Of a stretch of DNA of 64,000 nucleotides, positions 26,537 through 35,473 are shown piece after piece. Source of the DNA: a candidate division Hyd24-12 bacterium UBA6080 (GTDB taxonomy: Bacteria; Fermentibacterota; Fermentibacteria; Fermentibacterales; JCC-6); NCBI GenBank assembly GCA_002436025.1, contig DIXM01000002.1, forward strand, positions 734,778 through 798,777, in the 5' to 3' direction. The position numbers were made by a program, and so were the translations under genes. Numbering within the stretch: position 1 is the stretch's first letter; each line of letters begins with the position of its first letter. Below the pieces are notes generated by a model. That model saw nothing but the letters and a program-made list of their open reading frames with translations, was not told the origin of the DNA and made no database searches.

Positions 26537-27661
26537 TCATCCCAGAGTGGAATGGACCTTTTCGAGAAGGTCGGGGATCGAAAGACCCCTCGGGCACCTT
26601 TCGAGGCATGCGCCGCACCTGTTGCACCTATGGGCGCCGTACCTCTCTCCTATGAAACCGTACAGGGTTTTCGCCTGCTCGAGGTCCGCATGCATGGTGA
26701 AGTAATTGTAGTAGTTGAAGCACCAGGGAATGGCGACTCCCTGGGGACAGGGCATGCAGTATTCACATTGGGTGCACGGGATCTCGGCCCTTGCCAGAAA
26801 GGCTTCCCGGGCCATCTTGTAGGCTTCGAGTTCACCGGGGCTCAGGCAGCCCGCCGGCGAAGAGTCAGCAAGCGCGGCGTTCTCTTCCAACTGGGCCATC
26901 GTTGTCATGCCGCTGAGAACCGTTGACACTCCGGCAATGTTCCAGACCCAGCGAAGCCCCAGTGCCGCAGGTGAATGCCGTGTAACCCGGAAACACTCCG
27001 AAACCTTTTTCGGAAGGTTGCCAGCCAGAAATCCGCCCCGAAGGGGCTCCATTATCATCACACCCATCCCTTTTGCCGCGGCATCAAGAACGCCCCTCAG
27101 ACCGGCCTGGTACTCTGTATCGACATAGTTAAGCATCAGAAGGCAGAGGTCCCAGTTCATGTGTGAGAGAACATCGGTGTATGTCTCGTAGCTGTCATGA
27201 AAACTGAAACCGAATAAGCGGATCCGGCCCTCCTCCTTCATCCGGGCGCCCCACTCGGGTATCCCCGCAGCCCTCATCTTCATCCAGGTTCTCCGGTTGA
27301 GACCATGCAGGAGGTAGATGTCAAGCCAGTCAGTTCTCAGCCTCTTCAGCTGTTTGTCAAGGAACCCACTGGCGTCGTCGGGGGTTTCCACCATCCAGCA
27401 GGGCAGTTTGGTCGAAAGGAGTATCCTCTTCCTCTCACCGGGAGACAGGATGTCGCCCAGGAAACCCTCACTCTTCTCTCTGTGGTAGTTCCATGCGGTG
27501 TCCAACAGGTTCACACCCAGTGCCAGAGCCCGGTACACAAGATCCTGGGCTTCCTCGTGGATTATGCTCTCAGGGTCTCCCGGTTCATGGGGCAGCCGCA
27601 TGGCCCCGAAGGCAAGGGTCGAAACGCTTTCGCCCGTTACGCCAAGTTTTCTGTACCTCAT
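26537..27661 (-). CDS. Aldo/keto reductase with C-terminal ferredoxin clusters
   Basis: 374 residues from the ATG at 27659-27661 (GGGAG seven bases upstream), preferred to the ATG at 27685. Residues ~1-270 form an aldo/keto reductase barrel: GVNLLDTAWNYH near residue 50 with the catalytic Asp and Tyr, LPCWM with a nearby Lys, and WLDIYLLHGLN. The last ~90 residues carry CTQCEYCMPCPQGV and CNRCGACLERCP, two 4Fe-4S sites. This is the familiar class of Fe-S-linked oxidoreductases found in anaerobes; electron donor and substrate are unknown. The stop lies just beyond the shared terminator. Confidence 0.9.
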   Translation of the reverse strand: MRYRKLGVTGESVSTLAFGAMRLPHEPGDPESIIHEEAQDLVYRALALGVNLLDTAWNYHREKSEGFLGDILSPGERKRILLSTKLPCWMVETPDDASGFLDKQLKRLRTDWLDIYLLHGLNRRTWMKMRAAGIPEWGARMKEEGRIRLFGFSFHDSYETYTDVLSHMNWDLCLLMLNYVDTEYQAGLRGVLDAAAKGMGVMIMEPLRGGFLAGNLPKKVSECFRVTRHSPAALGLRWVWNIAGVSTVLSGMTTMAQLEENAALADSSPAGCLSPGELEAYKMAREAFLARAEIPCTQCEYCMPCPQGVAIPWCFNYYNYFTMHADLEQAKTLYGFIGERYGAHRCNRCGACLERCPRGLSIPDLLEKVHSTLG

Positions 27662-27797
27662 GCCGGGGCTCCCTTCGAAAGACACAAGCGCAAGACGTTG
27701 GAACTGCGCAATTCCAACAAAGTGTCGCCTTTTGAAGGCAACACTAATCCGCTTGAGCAGGGTCGGTCAATGAGAGCTGCTGGAATGCATCCGGCCC

Positions 27798-28403
27798 CTA
27801 TCGGTACAATGCCTTTATGGCTCCGAACGTGCTTTGCCCGAAAGAACCCGGGATATCGTAATCCACGACCAAGTTAGGGTGTTCTGAGGCCGCTTCCCGC
27901 GAGAAGAAATTCTGGTACAATCCTGAGCCGCCGGTTCCGAAGAAAACAATTCCGTAGTTGGGATAGGTCCCCTGAACCCATTCCTGAACGAGGCCCTTCA
28001 CATCGAATTCGTACCATCCGTTTTCAGTAACGACGATCTGGTCGTATGAGCCCGCATCGTCGTAGGCGATGCTGTTCACCAGGACGCTCTCGCTCCATGG
28101 TTCCGTCACGCGGAAGATCTCGCACTCCAATGCGCTCCCGGGGTTGCCGTCGTATCTGAAGATGTTCAGGTATGCGGTGTTGACAATGGCTTCCTGGGGT
28201 AGTGAAGACAGGTCGAAGCTGATAACGATCCGCTGGTCGAAGGAACTGATGTTGTTGGTCCTGAGCTGCTGACTTGACCCGAACGGCCCCTGGCCGGGCC
28301 AGATCCAGGTGTCTGCGTCGGGAAGCTGGACAATGGTCTCGGCGGAGGCCACAGCAGCGATCAGAACCGTCAACATCAAAGCCAAAGTGACGCTTCTCAT
28401 CAT
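27798..28403 (-). CDS. Secreted DNRLRE-type protein with TFGAIKALYR tail
   Basis: 201 residues with a signal peptide (LMLTVLIAAVASAE). The body (QLPDADTWIWPGQ, RIVISFDLSSLPQ, VNTAYLNIFRYDG, WYEFDVKGLVQEWVQG, NYGIVFFGTG, HPNLVVDYD) matches the DNRLRE beta-sandwich of surface proteins. The C-terminus is STFGAIKALYR directly at the stop, almost the same as the tail of the divergent neighbour although the bodies differ. That suggests a sorting or anchoring signal. The two genes are divergent with 251 bases between their starts. Confidence 0.75.
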   Translation of the reverse strand: MMRSVTLALMLTVLIAAVASAETIVQLPDADTWIWPGQGPFGSSQQLRTNNISSFDQRIVISFDLSSLPQEAIVNTAYLNIFRYDGNPGSALECEIFRVTEPWSESVLVNSIAYDDAGSYDQIVVTENGWYEFDVKGLVQEWVQGTYPNYGIVFFGTGGSGLYQNFFSREAASEHPNLVVDYDIPGSFGQSTFGAIKALYR

Positions 28404-28654
28404 CCCCTCCTAGGTTCTTTTTCCGCAAACCATGCATCAGACAATGGTTTCCGGGCATTTGCCGGAGCGTCGGCGCAGCATTCCGCTCCCGAGCAGTTAT
28501 CTGATTTTACATGCAGGATGTCCAGATTGTTCCCGGTCCAGCATCTTAAGCGAAACCAATCCTTGTTCCAAAACGACTCATTCCGTAAACACATGCGTAC
28601 GACTTCATTCTATATTACGATGGACATGGGCTGTATCGGGAGAAACGGGGGGGT

Positions 28655-29347
28655 ATGAAAAACACAGTTCTGCTGCTTATCGCTCTTTCAGGGCCTGTTT
28701 GGGCGGACTTTGTCGATGACTTCCAGTCTTACCAGCCGGGACAGGGCCCTGAGTCATCCGGCAACTGGATCAGGGAGGAGAGCGGAGGCTACGCCCTGGT
28801 GACATCCCAGGGTGAGAACCAGGTGATCGAGGCTTTCTTCCCGGATTCTACCTATCTGGGATACCTTTGCTCTGCGGCGGGTTTCTGGACGGACGGGTCG
28901 GTTTCGATGGGCTTCAGCCCCGATGGCACCGGAAGCCTCGTGAATGTGCTGGCCAGGATGCAGATCACCACGGGCGAAGCCTACGTGGGAGGCGTGATCG
29001 TCTTCCTCCAGCCCTTCACCTATGCCTACATCGGCTATGTGAACACGACGGGAGACTACGAGCTTCTTTACAGCAATTTCGGTCCCACGCTGACACCCGG
29101 GACCTGGGTCAACGTGGGTCTCACTGTAGAAAACATTGACCCGGTCGTGCTCACCCTTCACATAAACGGCCAGCAGGCCGCCCAGGTGCTTGACCCTGTG
29201 TACCGGCTGGGTTCGGGTCTCTCCGGCTTCGCGATGATCTACGAGGGCGATGTTCCCTCCATCCTCGCCGACGACTTTCAGGTCGTCCTGAGCGCACAGG
29301 CGCTTGAAACGACAACCTTTGGAGCGATCAAGGCGGTGTTCAGATGA
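28655..29347 (+). CDS. Secreted jelly-roll protein with TFGAIKAVFR tail
   Basis: 230 residues. The ATG follows a G-rich ribosome site and begins a signal peptide (MKNTVLLLIALSGPVWA). The mature part (DDFQSYQPGQGPESSGNW, VNVLARMQITTGEAYVGG, WVNVGLTVENIDPVVLTLHI, ILADDFQVV) has the strand order of a LamG/concanavalin-like sandwich. It ends in TTFGAIKAVFR at the stop, matching the tail of the divergent gene. The following lipoprotein gene overlaps it by 4 bases. Location outside the inner membrane is clear; ligand unknown. Confidence 0.75.
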   Translation: MKNTVLLLIALSGPVWADFVDDFQSYQPGQGPESSGNWIREESGGYALVTSQGENQVIEAFFPDSTYLGYLCSAAGFWTDGSVSMGFSPDGTGSLVNVLARMQITTGEAYVGGVIVFLQPFTYAYIGYVNTTGDYELLYSNFGPTLTPGTWVNVGLTVENIDPVVLTLHINGQQAAQVLDPVYRLGSGLSGFAMIYEGDVPSILADDFQVVLSAQALETTTFGAIKAVFR

Positions 29348-29595
29348 AGGGGACGATCCCGGGAAAACTCCTTACCGCTTTGCTTGCCTTGCTTCTGCAG
29401 GCTTCTTGCGGCGGGAACGACAGTGCGAACGGGCAGAACGCAGATCAGGGATCCGGAATGATCGAGGCCGTGGAAGCCATAAACGACATTGCCACACCTC
29501 CCGTGCCCACGGGTGTGATAAACGATGCCCGGGATGCTGCTGCTGCAGCCAACGCCCACGTTGAGACCGTAGACTCCATACTGGGATCCCAATGA
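29344..29595 (+). CDS. Small lipoprotein
   Basis: 83 residues. The start overlaps the previous stop (ATGA). A lipobox (LLLQASCGG) puts an acylated Cys near residue 20. The mature protein is a short Ala/Asn/Val-rich helix (VEAINDIATPPVPTGVINDA, RDAAAAANAHVETVDSIL). Coupling to the secreted TFGAIKA protein hints at a partner role. Nothing else can be said from sequence. Confidence 0.6.
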   Translation: MKGTIPGKLLTALLALLLQASCGGNDSANGQNADQGSGMIEAVEAINDIATPPVPTGVINDARDAAAAANAHVETVDSILGSQ

Positions 29596-29605
29596 AGCGG
29601 GGGCT

Positions 29606-29905
29606 GTGAAACGGGAACGTACACTTCTCGCAGTCTCCGGACTCTCGTTCTTCGCCGTTCTTCTTTCGGTGAGCGCGTACCTTCTGCACTGGAGGGTGGC
29701 GAACGAACCGGGTGCACGGCCGGTTCCCGAGCTTCTCACCATTTCCGCTGTACTTCTTTCTGCCGGATCGTTCGGAGCCCTTCTGTCAAACGGAATGCTC
29801 CTTCTCCGCCGGACTCGCAAGTGGCGCATCCTTCTGATCCCGCCTGGCGCCGCCCTTATACTGTACCTGCCGGTACTTGCGCTTACGCTCATCATGCTGG
29901 TATAG
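29606..29905 (+). CDS. Small membrane protein, three predicted helices
   Basis: 99 residues from a GTG at 29606, ten bases after the previous stop, with AGCGGGGGCT upstream. Hydrophobic segments lie at about residues 9-26, 45-66 and 75-98, with Arg-rich loops (RRTRKWR) on the probable cytoplasmic side. No recognised family. It appears to be the last gene of the three-gene group with the secreted protein and lipoprotein. Confidence 0.55.
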   Translation: MKRERTLLAVSGLSFFAVLLSVSAYLLHWRVANEPGARPVPELLTISAVLLSAGSFGALLSNGMLLLRRTRKWRILLIPPGAALILYLPVLALTLIMLV

Positions 29906-29974
29906 GGGGCTGTCGGGCGTTACTGGATTTTCCGGCCAATATTTCCCATGTTTCAGATACAAACAGGAGGAAGC

Positions 29975-30397
29975 ATGGGTTCTGAACGGATAATCACCTT
30001 TGAGACCGCAGTCTGCGGCAAGCCCGTTCTGGAGAAACAGAGCCGTTTCCTGGCGTGCGGTGTCCCCCTGTCAGGGAAGGATGCAATTAACGCAACGGTT
30101 CAGGCTGCGACAAAACGGTTCCGCATGGATAAGGCAGGCCAGCTTAGCTGGGCATGCCGTCTGGCGGACGGTACCGAGTTGAAGAGCGACGGTGGCGAGC
30201 CGGGTGCGGGGAAGTGCATCCTTGAAGTGATGAACGGCATGAACGCTGTGGACTGCATTGTGATAGTCGCCAGGTGGTACGGCGGCAAGCATCTGGGTGG
30301 CATGCGTTTCAGGATTTACCGTGAATCCGCCCGTGAGCTTCTTGCCGAACAGGGAACGGGGAATGGGGGACAGGATGCTTCTGTGCACCGATCCTGA
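29975..30397 (+). CDS. YigZ/IMPACT-family protein, N-terminal domain only
   Basis: 140 residues from the ATG at 29975 after ACAGGAGGAAGC; the ATG at 29948 is not preceded by such a site. The family signature is seen: KQSRFLACGVPLSGK near residue 20, DGGEPGAGKCILEVM near 75, VARWYGGKHLGGMRFRIY near 97. The C-terminal EF-G-V-like domain of YigZ (about 200 residues) is absent, so only the IMPACT N-terminal domain is left. Role unknown; eukaryotic IMPACT is a translation regulator. The end overlaps the next gene. Confidence 0.85.
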   Translation: MGSERIITFETAVCGKPVLEKQSRFLACGVPLSGKDAINATVQAATKRFRMDKAGQLSWACRLADGTELKSDGGEPGAGKCILEVMNGMNAVDCIVIVARWYGGKHLGGMRFRIYRESARELLAEQGTGNGGQDASVHRS

Positions 30398-30875
30398 ATT
30401 GATGGTCCTTCTCAGTGTTGCAGTGATGCTTCTGCTTTCGTATCTGTTTGCCGTCAGACGATCTCCGGGAAAACCTGCCGCTTCAGTCGAGGTGAAACCT
30501 GATTCGGAGTGGCGGCTTGGGTTTCTGGCCGTGCCGCGAAAGAAGTACAGGCTGTTCGTGCGGTTCGATGTGTCTTTTCAGGGGGGAGAGGACGAGTACG
30601 GGCTGGTGGTTGACTACTCGTGTATCGCTGGCGGATCGATGGTCTTTCGGGAGCGGGCCGGCACGGGCAACATCGTTCCACCGGAGAGGGACAGGTTCAT
30701 CGGAAGCCAGCAGATGAGCAGTTTTACCTCAACACCGGGCAGTTGCCGTCACAGGGCAACCATCACACTGACCAGGGTCGGACCATTCGAAGAGAACACT
30801 GAGGTGACGGCGGGGGGAACCGTTGTCATATCCACGGGAGCGGTTCTCTCCAACTGCCAGGTTTTCTTCGCCTGA
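30375..30875 (+). CDS. Membrane-anchored protein of unknown function
   Basis: 166 residues from the ATG at 30375, four bases after GGGGGA; earlier ATGs at 30297 and 30363 lie inside the IMPACT gene with poorer sites. One membrane segment (~10-28) is followed by a beta-rich domain (EWRLGFLAVPRKKYRLFVRF, DEYGLVVDYSCIAGG, TITLTRVGPFEENTEVTAGG). The domain is probably extracytoplasmic or cytoplasmic-anchored; the orientation is not clear. No family recognised. Confidence 0.55.
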   Translation: MLLCTDPELMVLLSVAVMLLLSYLFAVRRSPGKPAASVEVKPDSEWRLGFLAVPRKKYRLFVRFDVSFQGGEDEYGLVVDYSCIAGGSMVFRERAGTGNIVPPERDRFIGSQQMSSFTSTPGSCRHRATITLTRVGPFEENTEVTAGGTVVISTGAVLSNCQVFFA

Positions 30876-30884
30876 CCCGAAAGA

Positions 30885-31760
30885 TCAGTGAATGGCCATC
30901 ATTCCCAGAAAGAATCTGTGAACGTCCACGGGGTACCCCTGGTCGCTCTTCACGTTCACGGTACTTACGAGTTCAACGGCAAGTTCAGGCAGTGGGAAAA
31001 CGGCAAGGCTCGTTCCTTCCCAGTCGCCGGACAGAACGTAGGGTTCCCATGTAGCCCATAGTTCATCCAGTTCGCTTTCCGAAAGGGCGTTTCCGGCCCA
31101 TCTTTCCAGAACGGCCCTCACCTCGCTGCACGAGTAGATGAAGGGCGCCGTGCCACCAGCCATGGAAAGGTCACCCTGCGGCAGAAGTTCGTAACCGGCA
31201 ATGCCGACCACGCTCCGGTGAAACAGAAGGACCTCGGAGGCAAGGGGTTCGCCCACGGAGGCGTAACCTGCAAGGGGAAGGGGGAATTCCGTTCCGGCAA
31301 GGTCAACTTCGTAGTACAGAAACTTGTCGTAAAAACCGTCAGCGCGGGTCAGGGTCAAAGCTTCCCGTGGTCTCCACAGGGGGGCAAAATCCAGTCCCTG
31401 AACCGGCATGAACTGAAGGCTTTCCTCTGTTTCAGCCGGCAGGGCTCCGATCCCCTCCCAGCGGATGAACGAACCAAGCCCACCCAGCATCATTCCGGGG
31501 CCGCCCAACACATCCGGCTCGGGGTACATGTCGAAGATCCCGCCCAGAGCCGCCACCGAAACCTCCCCGGTGAACGCGGGGCCGTAAAGGTGTATCACCG
31601 GTGCCCTGGCAACAGCTTCCTCAACCTGGAACAGGTCGCCCGGATCACCGAGGGCCTGAACCGACTCGCTGTCGTAAAAGACCACTCCCCATTCATGAAG
31701 GTGGATAACAGGATCGCCTGAAGCGGGAAGAACTCCGAGCATGGCGATCAACGCAAGCAT
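30885..31760 (-). CDS. Exported protein with HEWG motif
   Basis: 291 residues; the ATG follows GGAGGTAAAAA. A short signal peptide (MLALIAMLGVLPASGD) leads straight into VIHLHEWGVVFYDS. The HEWG start is a recurrent feature of a secreted family found in diverse bacteria whose function I do not know. Strand-rich throughout, with acidic patches. The gene lies 39 bases after the upstream lipoprotein gene and is probably cotranscribed with it from the promoter at 32254-32282. Confidence 0.6.
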   Translation of the reverse strand: MLALIAMLGVLPASGDPVIHLHEWGVVFYDSESVQALGDPGDLFQVEEAVARAPVIHLYGPAFTGEVSVAALGGIFDMYPEPDVLGGPGMMLGGLGSFIRWEGIGALPAETEESLQFMPVQGLDFAPLWRPREALTLTRADGFYDKFLYYEVDLAGTEFPLPLAGYASVGEPLASEVLLFHRSVVGIAGYELLPQGDLSMAGGTAPFIYSCSEVRAVLERWAGNALSESELDELWATWEPYVLSGDWEGTSLAVFPLPELAVELVSTVNVKSDQGYPVDVHRFFLGMMAIH

Positions 31761-31799
31761 TTTTTACCTCCGCGTAGAAGGACACCTGTAAAGAACCCT

Positions 31800-32222
31800 T
31801 CAGAACTCAACGCCTTCCGACCATTTCACAGACTCCAGAACTATCCACACCCCGTCGGGGGAGGGCTGGTGCATGAATACGGCTTCACTGTAACCGTCCC
31901 GTTCCCATTGAAGGTGTCTTATCACCCGGCCCTCTGTTGATGGATCATCGGGCGGGTAGGTGTTGTGAACCTCGATGAAGAACTCGGAAAGGGTTTCACC
32001 GGCGTGGAGAGTGATGTCCTGGCTGAAATCCGGCTCGCCCAGAACTCCAACAACCTCTGCCTCAGTCATCCCGTGCAGTCCGGTCATCTCGGCCACACCG
32101 ACGAAGGCGCTGTCGGATTTGCTGCCCCATGTTGCCGCAGTCGCGGCATCGGAACCGTTCCCGCCGCTGACTCCGCAACCCGCCAGAACGAGGGGAAGTA
32201 TGATCACTGAAGACCTGCGCAT
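31800..32222 (-). CDS. BamE/SmpA-like small lipoprotein
   Basis: 140 residues from the ATG at 32220-32222 (GAAAGGAAGC upstream). The upstream ATG at 32285 would put 21 polar residues before the signal peptide and falls upstream of the promoter. A lipobox (LPLVLAGC) is followed by a Gly/Ser/Ala linker and a domain with GMTEAEVVGVLGEPDF near residue 52. This helix-turn motif is typical of BamE/SmpA-like folds, which assist outer-membrane assembly, but the fold is widespread and no firm role follows. Confidence 0.65.
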   Translation of the reverse strand: MRRSSVIILPLVLAGCGVSGGNGSDAATAATWGSKSDSAFVGVAEMTGLHGMTEAEVVGVLGEPDFSQDITLHAGETLSEFFIEVHNTYPPDDPSTEGRVIRHLQWERDGYSEAVFMHQPSPDGVWIVLESVKWSEGVEF

Positions 32223-32253
32223 GAAATGCTTCCTTTCTCCCGTTGAAAAACTG

Positions 32254-32282
32254 ATGATAGGGGGGTTCCTTCCTTCAGTCAA
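32254..32282 (-). promoter_or_regulatory. Sigma70-type promoter of the BamE-like lipoprotein gene
   Basis: On the minus strand TTGACT (32277-32282), a 17-base spacer and TATCAT (32254-32259) lie about 30 bases before the start codon. This has the same hexamers as the promoter at 2906-2934. Confidence 0.55.
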
Positions 32283-32335
32283 CATGCCGGGAAATGGTAC
32301 CGTTCACGCTGGATCAAACAACGGAGGCTGCTCTT

Positions 32336-33397
32336 TTGAAAAGTATGCAAATCATTGTAATACATGCTATTACTGCAGGAGCGTGTTTCGGGCAGGTCCT
32401 CGACATCTGCGAGGCCCAGGGCAATGGAGCCTGGCTTGCGGTGCAGAGCGTTACCGACCTTGAGGAAATCTCAACAGCGTGTCTTTACCTGGTGGAAGAC
32501 GGGGAAGCCATTCTGGTGGACTCTCTGGGAACCGTAAGGTCCGATGCCGCTCATTGCCGCCTCATCCCTCGCGCGGAAGGCGGGTGCTTCTCGGCCACAT
32601 CCACTGGAACCGGCTACACAGCCATCTCACTGAGGGCGTACTCACCCGAAGGCACTGTGGAATGGGAGCTGGTTGAGGACGGTGATTGCTACGACGCCCC
32701 CTGCGGGCTGCTTGAAACGGTTGACGGGGGAGTGCTTATGCTCTGGGATTCCTGGTCAACCAGCCGTGGACTCTGGGTGATGAAAGTGTCGAGTGCGGGC
32801 GAGCCGGTCTGGAAAACATTCGCCATTCCAACCCTGCACCCTTTCTACACGGCTTTCTGCGCCCACGGGGATGACGGGTGCCTTGTTGCGGCGGCTGTCG
32901 TAGCTGTCGGGGGTGATTTCGCGATGACAGCCCTTGATCCCACGGGCGACGAAACCGAAATGTGGAGCGTCGGCGTTCTGGAAAACCTGGGCGCGTCAAC
33001 ACCGATGGGTGTCCGGAGCTCCGATGAGGGAGTGATCTCCGTCTGGGCCGACACCCCAGTTCCTGAAAACCTCGACGACCTCATCGTCATTCGTGACCAT
33101 TCCGACTCCCTGGATTCGTGGAGTTACTCGCTTGACTCGCTCTCTGGCGCCGAACTCCTGGAGGCTGTGGACGGGGGATTCATCGCTGCAGGAGGAGAGG
33201 ACACCCCGTGGGTCTGCGCCACCGACATGACTGGAACGGTTATCTGGCATCACATGTTCGAAACGGAATTCGTTCCCGTGGCCATGGATTCAGGGAACGG
33301 CTTCATCTTCGTGGCAGGTGAATGTGAAAATGGCTTTTTCGCCGCTTGCGTGGAACCGGCGGGCGGTGAGGTCTGGTCAGTGCTCCAGAACCGGTGA
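32336..33397 (+). CDS. Exported propeller-like protein
   Basis: 353 residues. I choose the TTG at 32336, eight bases after GGAGG. It gives a signal peptide with an N-terminal Lys (KSMQIIVIHAITAGACFGQ); the ATG at 32345 has no ribosome site. The body has repeated units of the sort VEDGDCYDAPCGLLETVDGG, VWADTPVPENLDDLIVIRD, ELLEAVDGGFIAAGGED, a beta-propeller pattern seen in secreted proteins with per-blade D-G-G-(F/V) turns. No C-terminal sorting domain. The stop abuts the convergent gene's stop with no gap. Confidence 0.65.
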   Translation: MKSMQIIVIHAITAGACFGQVLDICEAQGNGAWLAVQSVTDLEEISTACLYLVEDGEAILVDSLGTVRSDAAHCRLIPRAEGGCFSATSTGTGYTAISLRAYSPEGTVEWELVEDGDCYDAPCGLLETVDGGVLMLWDSWSTSRGLWVMKVSSAGEPVWKTFAIPTLHPFYTAFCAHGDDGCLVAAAVVAVGGDFAMTALDPTGDETEMWSVGVLENLGASTPMGVRSSDEGVISVWADTPVPENLDDLIVIRDHSDSLDSWSYSLDSLSGAELLEAVDGGFIAAGGEDTPWVCATDMTGTVIWHHMFETEFVPVAMDSGNGFIFVAGECENGFFAACVEPAGGEVWSVLQNR

Positions 33398-34738
33398 TCA
33401 GGGCATGTCACCCGATCCGTAAAGCTCTTTAAGGCACTCGGGACAGATGCTGTGGGAGAACTCGGTCTCCGAGTGCTTCGAGATGTACGACTCGATCTGC
33501 TCCCAGTAACCGCTGTCATCCCTGATCTTCTTGCAGTGAGAGCAGATGGGGAGCATTCCCTGCAACCTGCGGACATGCTCAAGGGCCTGTGACAGCTCTT
33601 CGTTCTTCTTTTCCAGTTCAACATTCTTGAGCCGGTATATCTCCGACTCCTGCTCTTTCCGCTCTGTTTCGTACTGCACCTGAAGCTCCGCGATCCTCTG
33701 AAGGTTTTCCCGGTTCAGGTGTTCTTCCTGTTTCGCCTTCAGCTCCCTGGCAACTGCCAGGGCTTTTCCGAGTTCACCCCTTGCCTCGTGAAGGTTCATC
33801 ATCTCCTCGAGGCAGTCGATCGTCATCTTGGAAAGGCCTATGGATTCGCATATCTCCATTGACCTCAGGATCGATTCCTCAGCCTCGGAGTGCTTTCCAA
33901 GAAGAACAAGAACACCGCCCCTTCGGCACAAAGCATACGCTGAACCTCGTTTGTAGTCAGTGTCGTCACTGAGCGCGATGCTTTTCGAATAGAAGTCAAG
34001 CGCCGATTCGAGATTGCCGGCCTGTTTCTGAAGGTCGCCGATAAGGCCAAGCGTTCCTGCAGCATTCTTCTTCTGACCTGTCTCAAGCCGTATCTCAAGG
34101 GCTCTCCCAAGGCAGTCCATGGCCTTTACGAGTTCGTTCCTCTCCTTGTGGACCGCACCAATGTTGTTGTAAATGAACGCTATCTTGGCGCGGTCGCCGG
34201 ACGCTTCCCAGACTCCACGGACGAACTCGAAAGCCGACTCAGCCCTGTCCAGTTCCTTCTGGCTCAGGTAGCACGAACCTATGTTGTAGTAGGAATGTGC
34301 AAGGACATCGGGGCTGGCGCCGTACCCCTGTTTTGTGTGAAGCGAGGCAATGTACTGCTCCAGGGCTTTCTCCACCGATCCCATGTTCCAGAAGATGTTC
34401 CCTATTGTTCCCTGGGCCGAGGCAATGCCCTTCGGATTACCTATCCTTTCGGAAAGCTTCAGTGAGCTTCGACAGAATGCCATGGCGTCGGGGTAGTTCC
34501 CGGTATCAAGCTTGATGACGCCCAGTGTCAGAAGGCTTTGGGCAAGAGCCTCGTCAAGACCGAGCCTTTCCGCAAGGTTCCTGGCCTCGGAGGCGTAAGC
34601 TTCAGCCTTTTCCGAGGGCAGGTAGTAAAGACCGTTGTAGGCAAGGTCGTTCAGAACCCTTACGAGCTCATCACCCGCAGGCTCTGCCCGCAGTGACTCA
34701 AGCTTTGCCTCAAGCTCAGAAAGCTCTTCCCGGTTCAC
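33398..34738 (-). CDS. TPR protein with coiled coil and C-terminal zinc-binding tail
   Basis: 446 residues from a GTG at 34736-34738 preceded by GGGAGGTCTT; the ATG at 34822 has a less apt site. Residues ~20-320 form about seven TPR units (YYNIGSCYLSQKELDRAE, YNNIGAVHKERNELVKAM). A coiled coil (~330-390) is followed by LPICSHCKKIRDDSGYW and SHSICPECLKELY, a four-Cys tail usually found at the end of histidine kinases and response regulators. No kinase or receiver domain is present, so this looks like a stand-alone adaptor. Relatives of this tail are probably metal-binding; its role is unknown. Confidence 0.8.
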   Translation of the reverse strand: MNREELSELEAKLESLRAEPAGDELVRVLNDLAYNGLYYLPSEKAEAYASEARNLAERLGLDEALAQSLLTLGVIKLDTGNYPDAMAFCRSSLKLSERIGNPKGIASAQGTIGNIFWNMGSVEKALEQYIASLHTKQGYGASPDVLAHSYYNIGSCYLSQKELDRAESAFEFVRGVWEASGDRAKIAFIYNNIGAVHKERNELVKAMDCLGRALEIRLETGQKKNAAGTLGLIGDLQKQAGNLESALDFYSKSIALSDDTDYKRGSAYALCRRGGVLVLLGKHSEAEESILRSMEICESIGLSKMTIDCLEEMMNLHEARGELGKALAVARELKAKQEEHLNRENLQRIAELQVQYETERKEQESEIYRLKNVELEKKNEELSQALEHVRRLQGMLPICSHCKKIRDDSGYWEQIESYISKHSETEFSHSICPECLKELYGSGDMP

Positions 34739-35021
34739 AAGACCTCCCAGTGGTGAGAACGATCCCTGATGATACCGGAGAGTTTTCCTCAGGGGCAACA
34801 GGGAAAGAGAACTGATCATCAAACCAAAAATGCATTCAATAAAGAAGTATACATAATTATATCAAAGTATTGTAACTATTAATTGAAAATAATACCTACA
34901 CCCTCACACAGATCCAAGCTGCATCCAGTTTGTAACCCTGTCTGATGAGAAGAAGATGGAAGTGGTGAAATGGAGACCAGAAATCGACATATCAAATAGA
35001 TGTGTCGCGTGCATCGACAGG

Positions 35022-35402
35022 TTATACGTTGCCTCTCTTGAGCAGTTCAAGCAGTGACAGATTAAGAAAAATGCGCTCACGGCCGATGATTTCACTGGTG
35101 AGTATGCCGGCATCCTCAAGGGATCTGAGGTAAAAAGCTGCGGTTTGGCGTTTGGCTATCCCCGCCTGGACCAAGAAAGCGATCTTGCAGTATGGCTGGT
35201 AGAAGAGCAGTTCTACAAGCTCTTTGGAGTAGACCTTTGGAACCTCACTGCGCACTCGGGCAATGGTTGCATCCAGAAGATCGCGAATGTCGAGAATCAT
35301 CATTCTTGTCCATATGGCAGTTTCTTCAACACCACGAAGTATAAATGTAACCCATGCTTCCCGGGATTGCTGGAAGGTGACCTCTCTAACCCCATATCTT
35401 GA
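35022..35402 (-). pseudogene. C-terminal remnant of a Fic-family protein
   Basis: The frame encodes the well-conserved end of Fic/DOC-type proteins: YSKELVELLFYQPYCKIAFL, then AGIAKRQTAAFYLRSLEDAG and RERIFLNLSLLELL. This is the winged-helix tail that follows the catalytic core. The HPFxxGNGR active site and everything before it are missing; upstream (above 35402) the frame becomes unrelated sequence. No plausible start codon with a ribosome site remains. The surrounding 34800-35500 is more AT-rich than its neighbours, consistent with decayed acquired DNA. Confidence 0.75.
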
Positions 35403-35473
35403 TTTCACAGAAAGAATACGGGCACAGCCCTGAAGTAGGTGATTGAAACCTGAACATGATGTGAAGCATAGCA

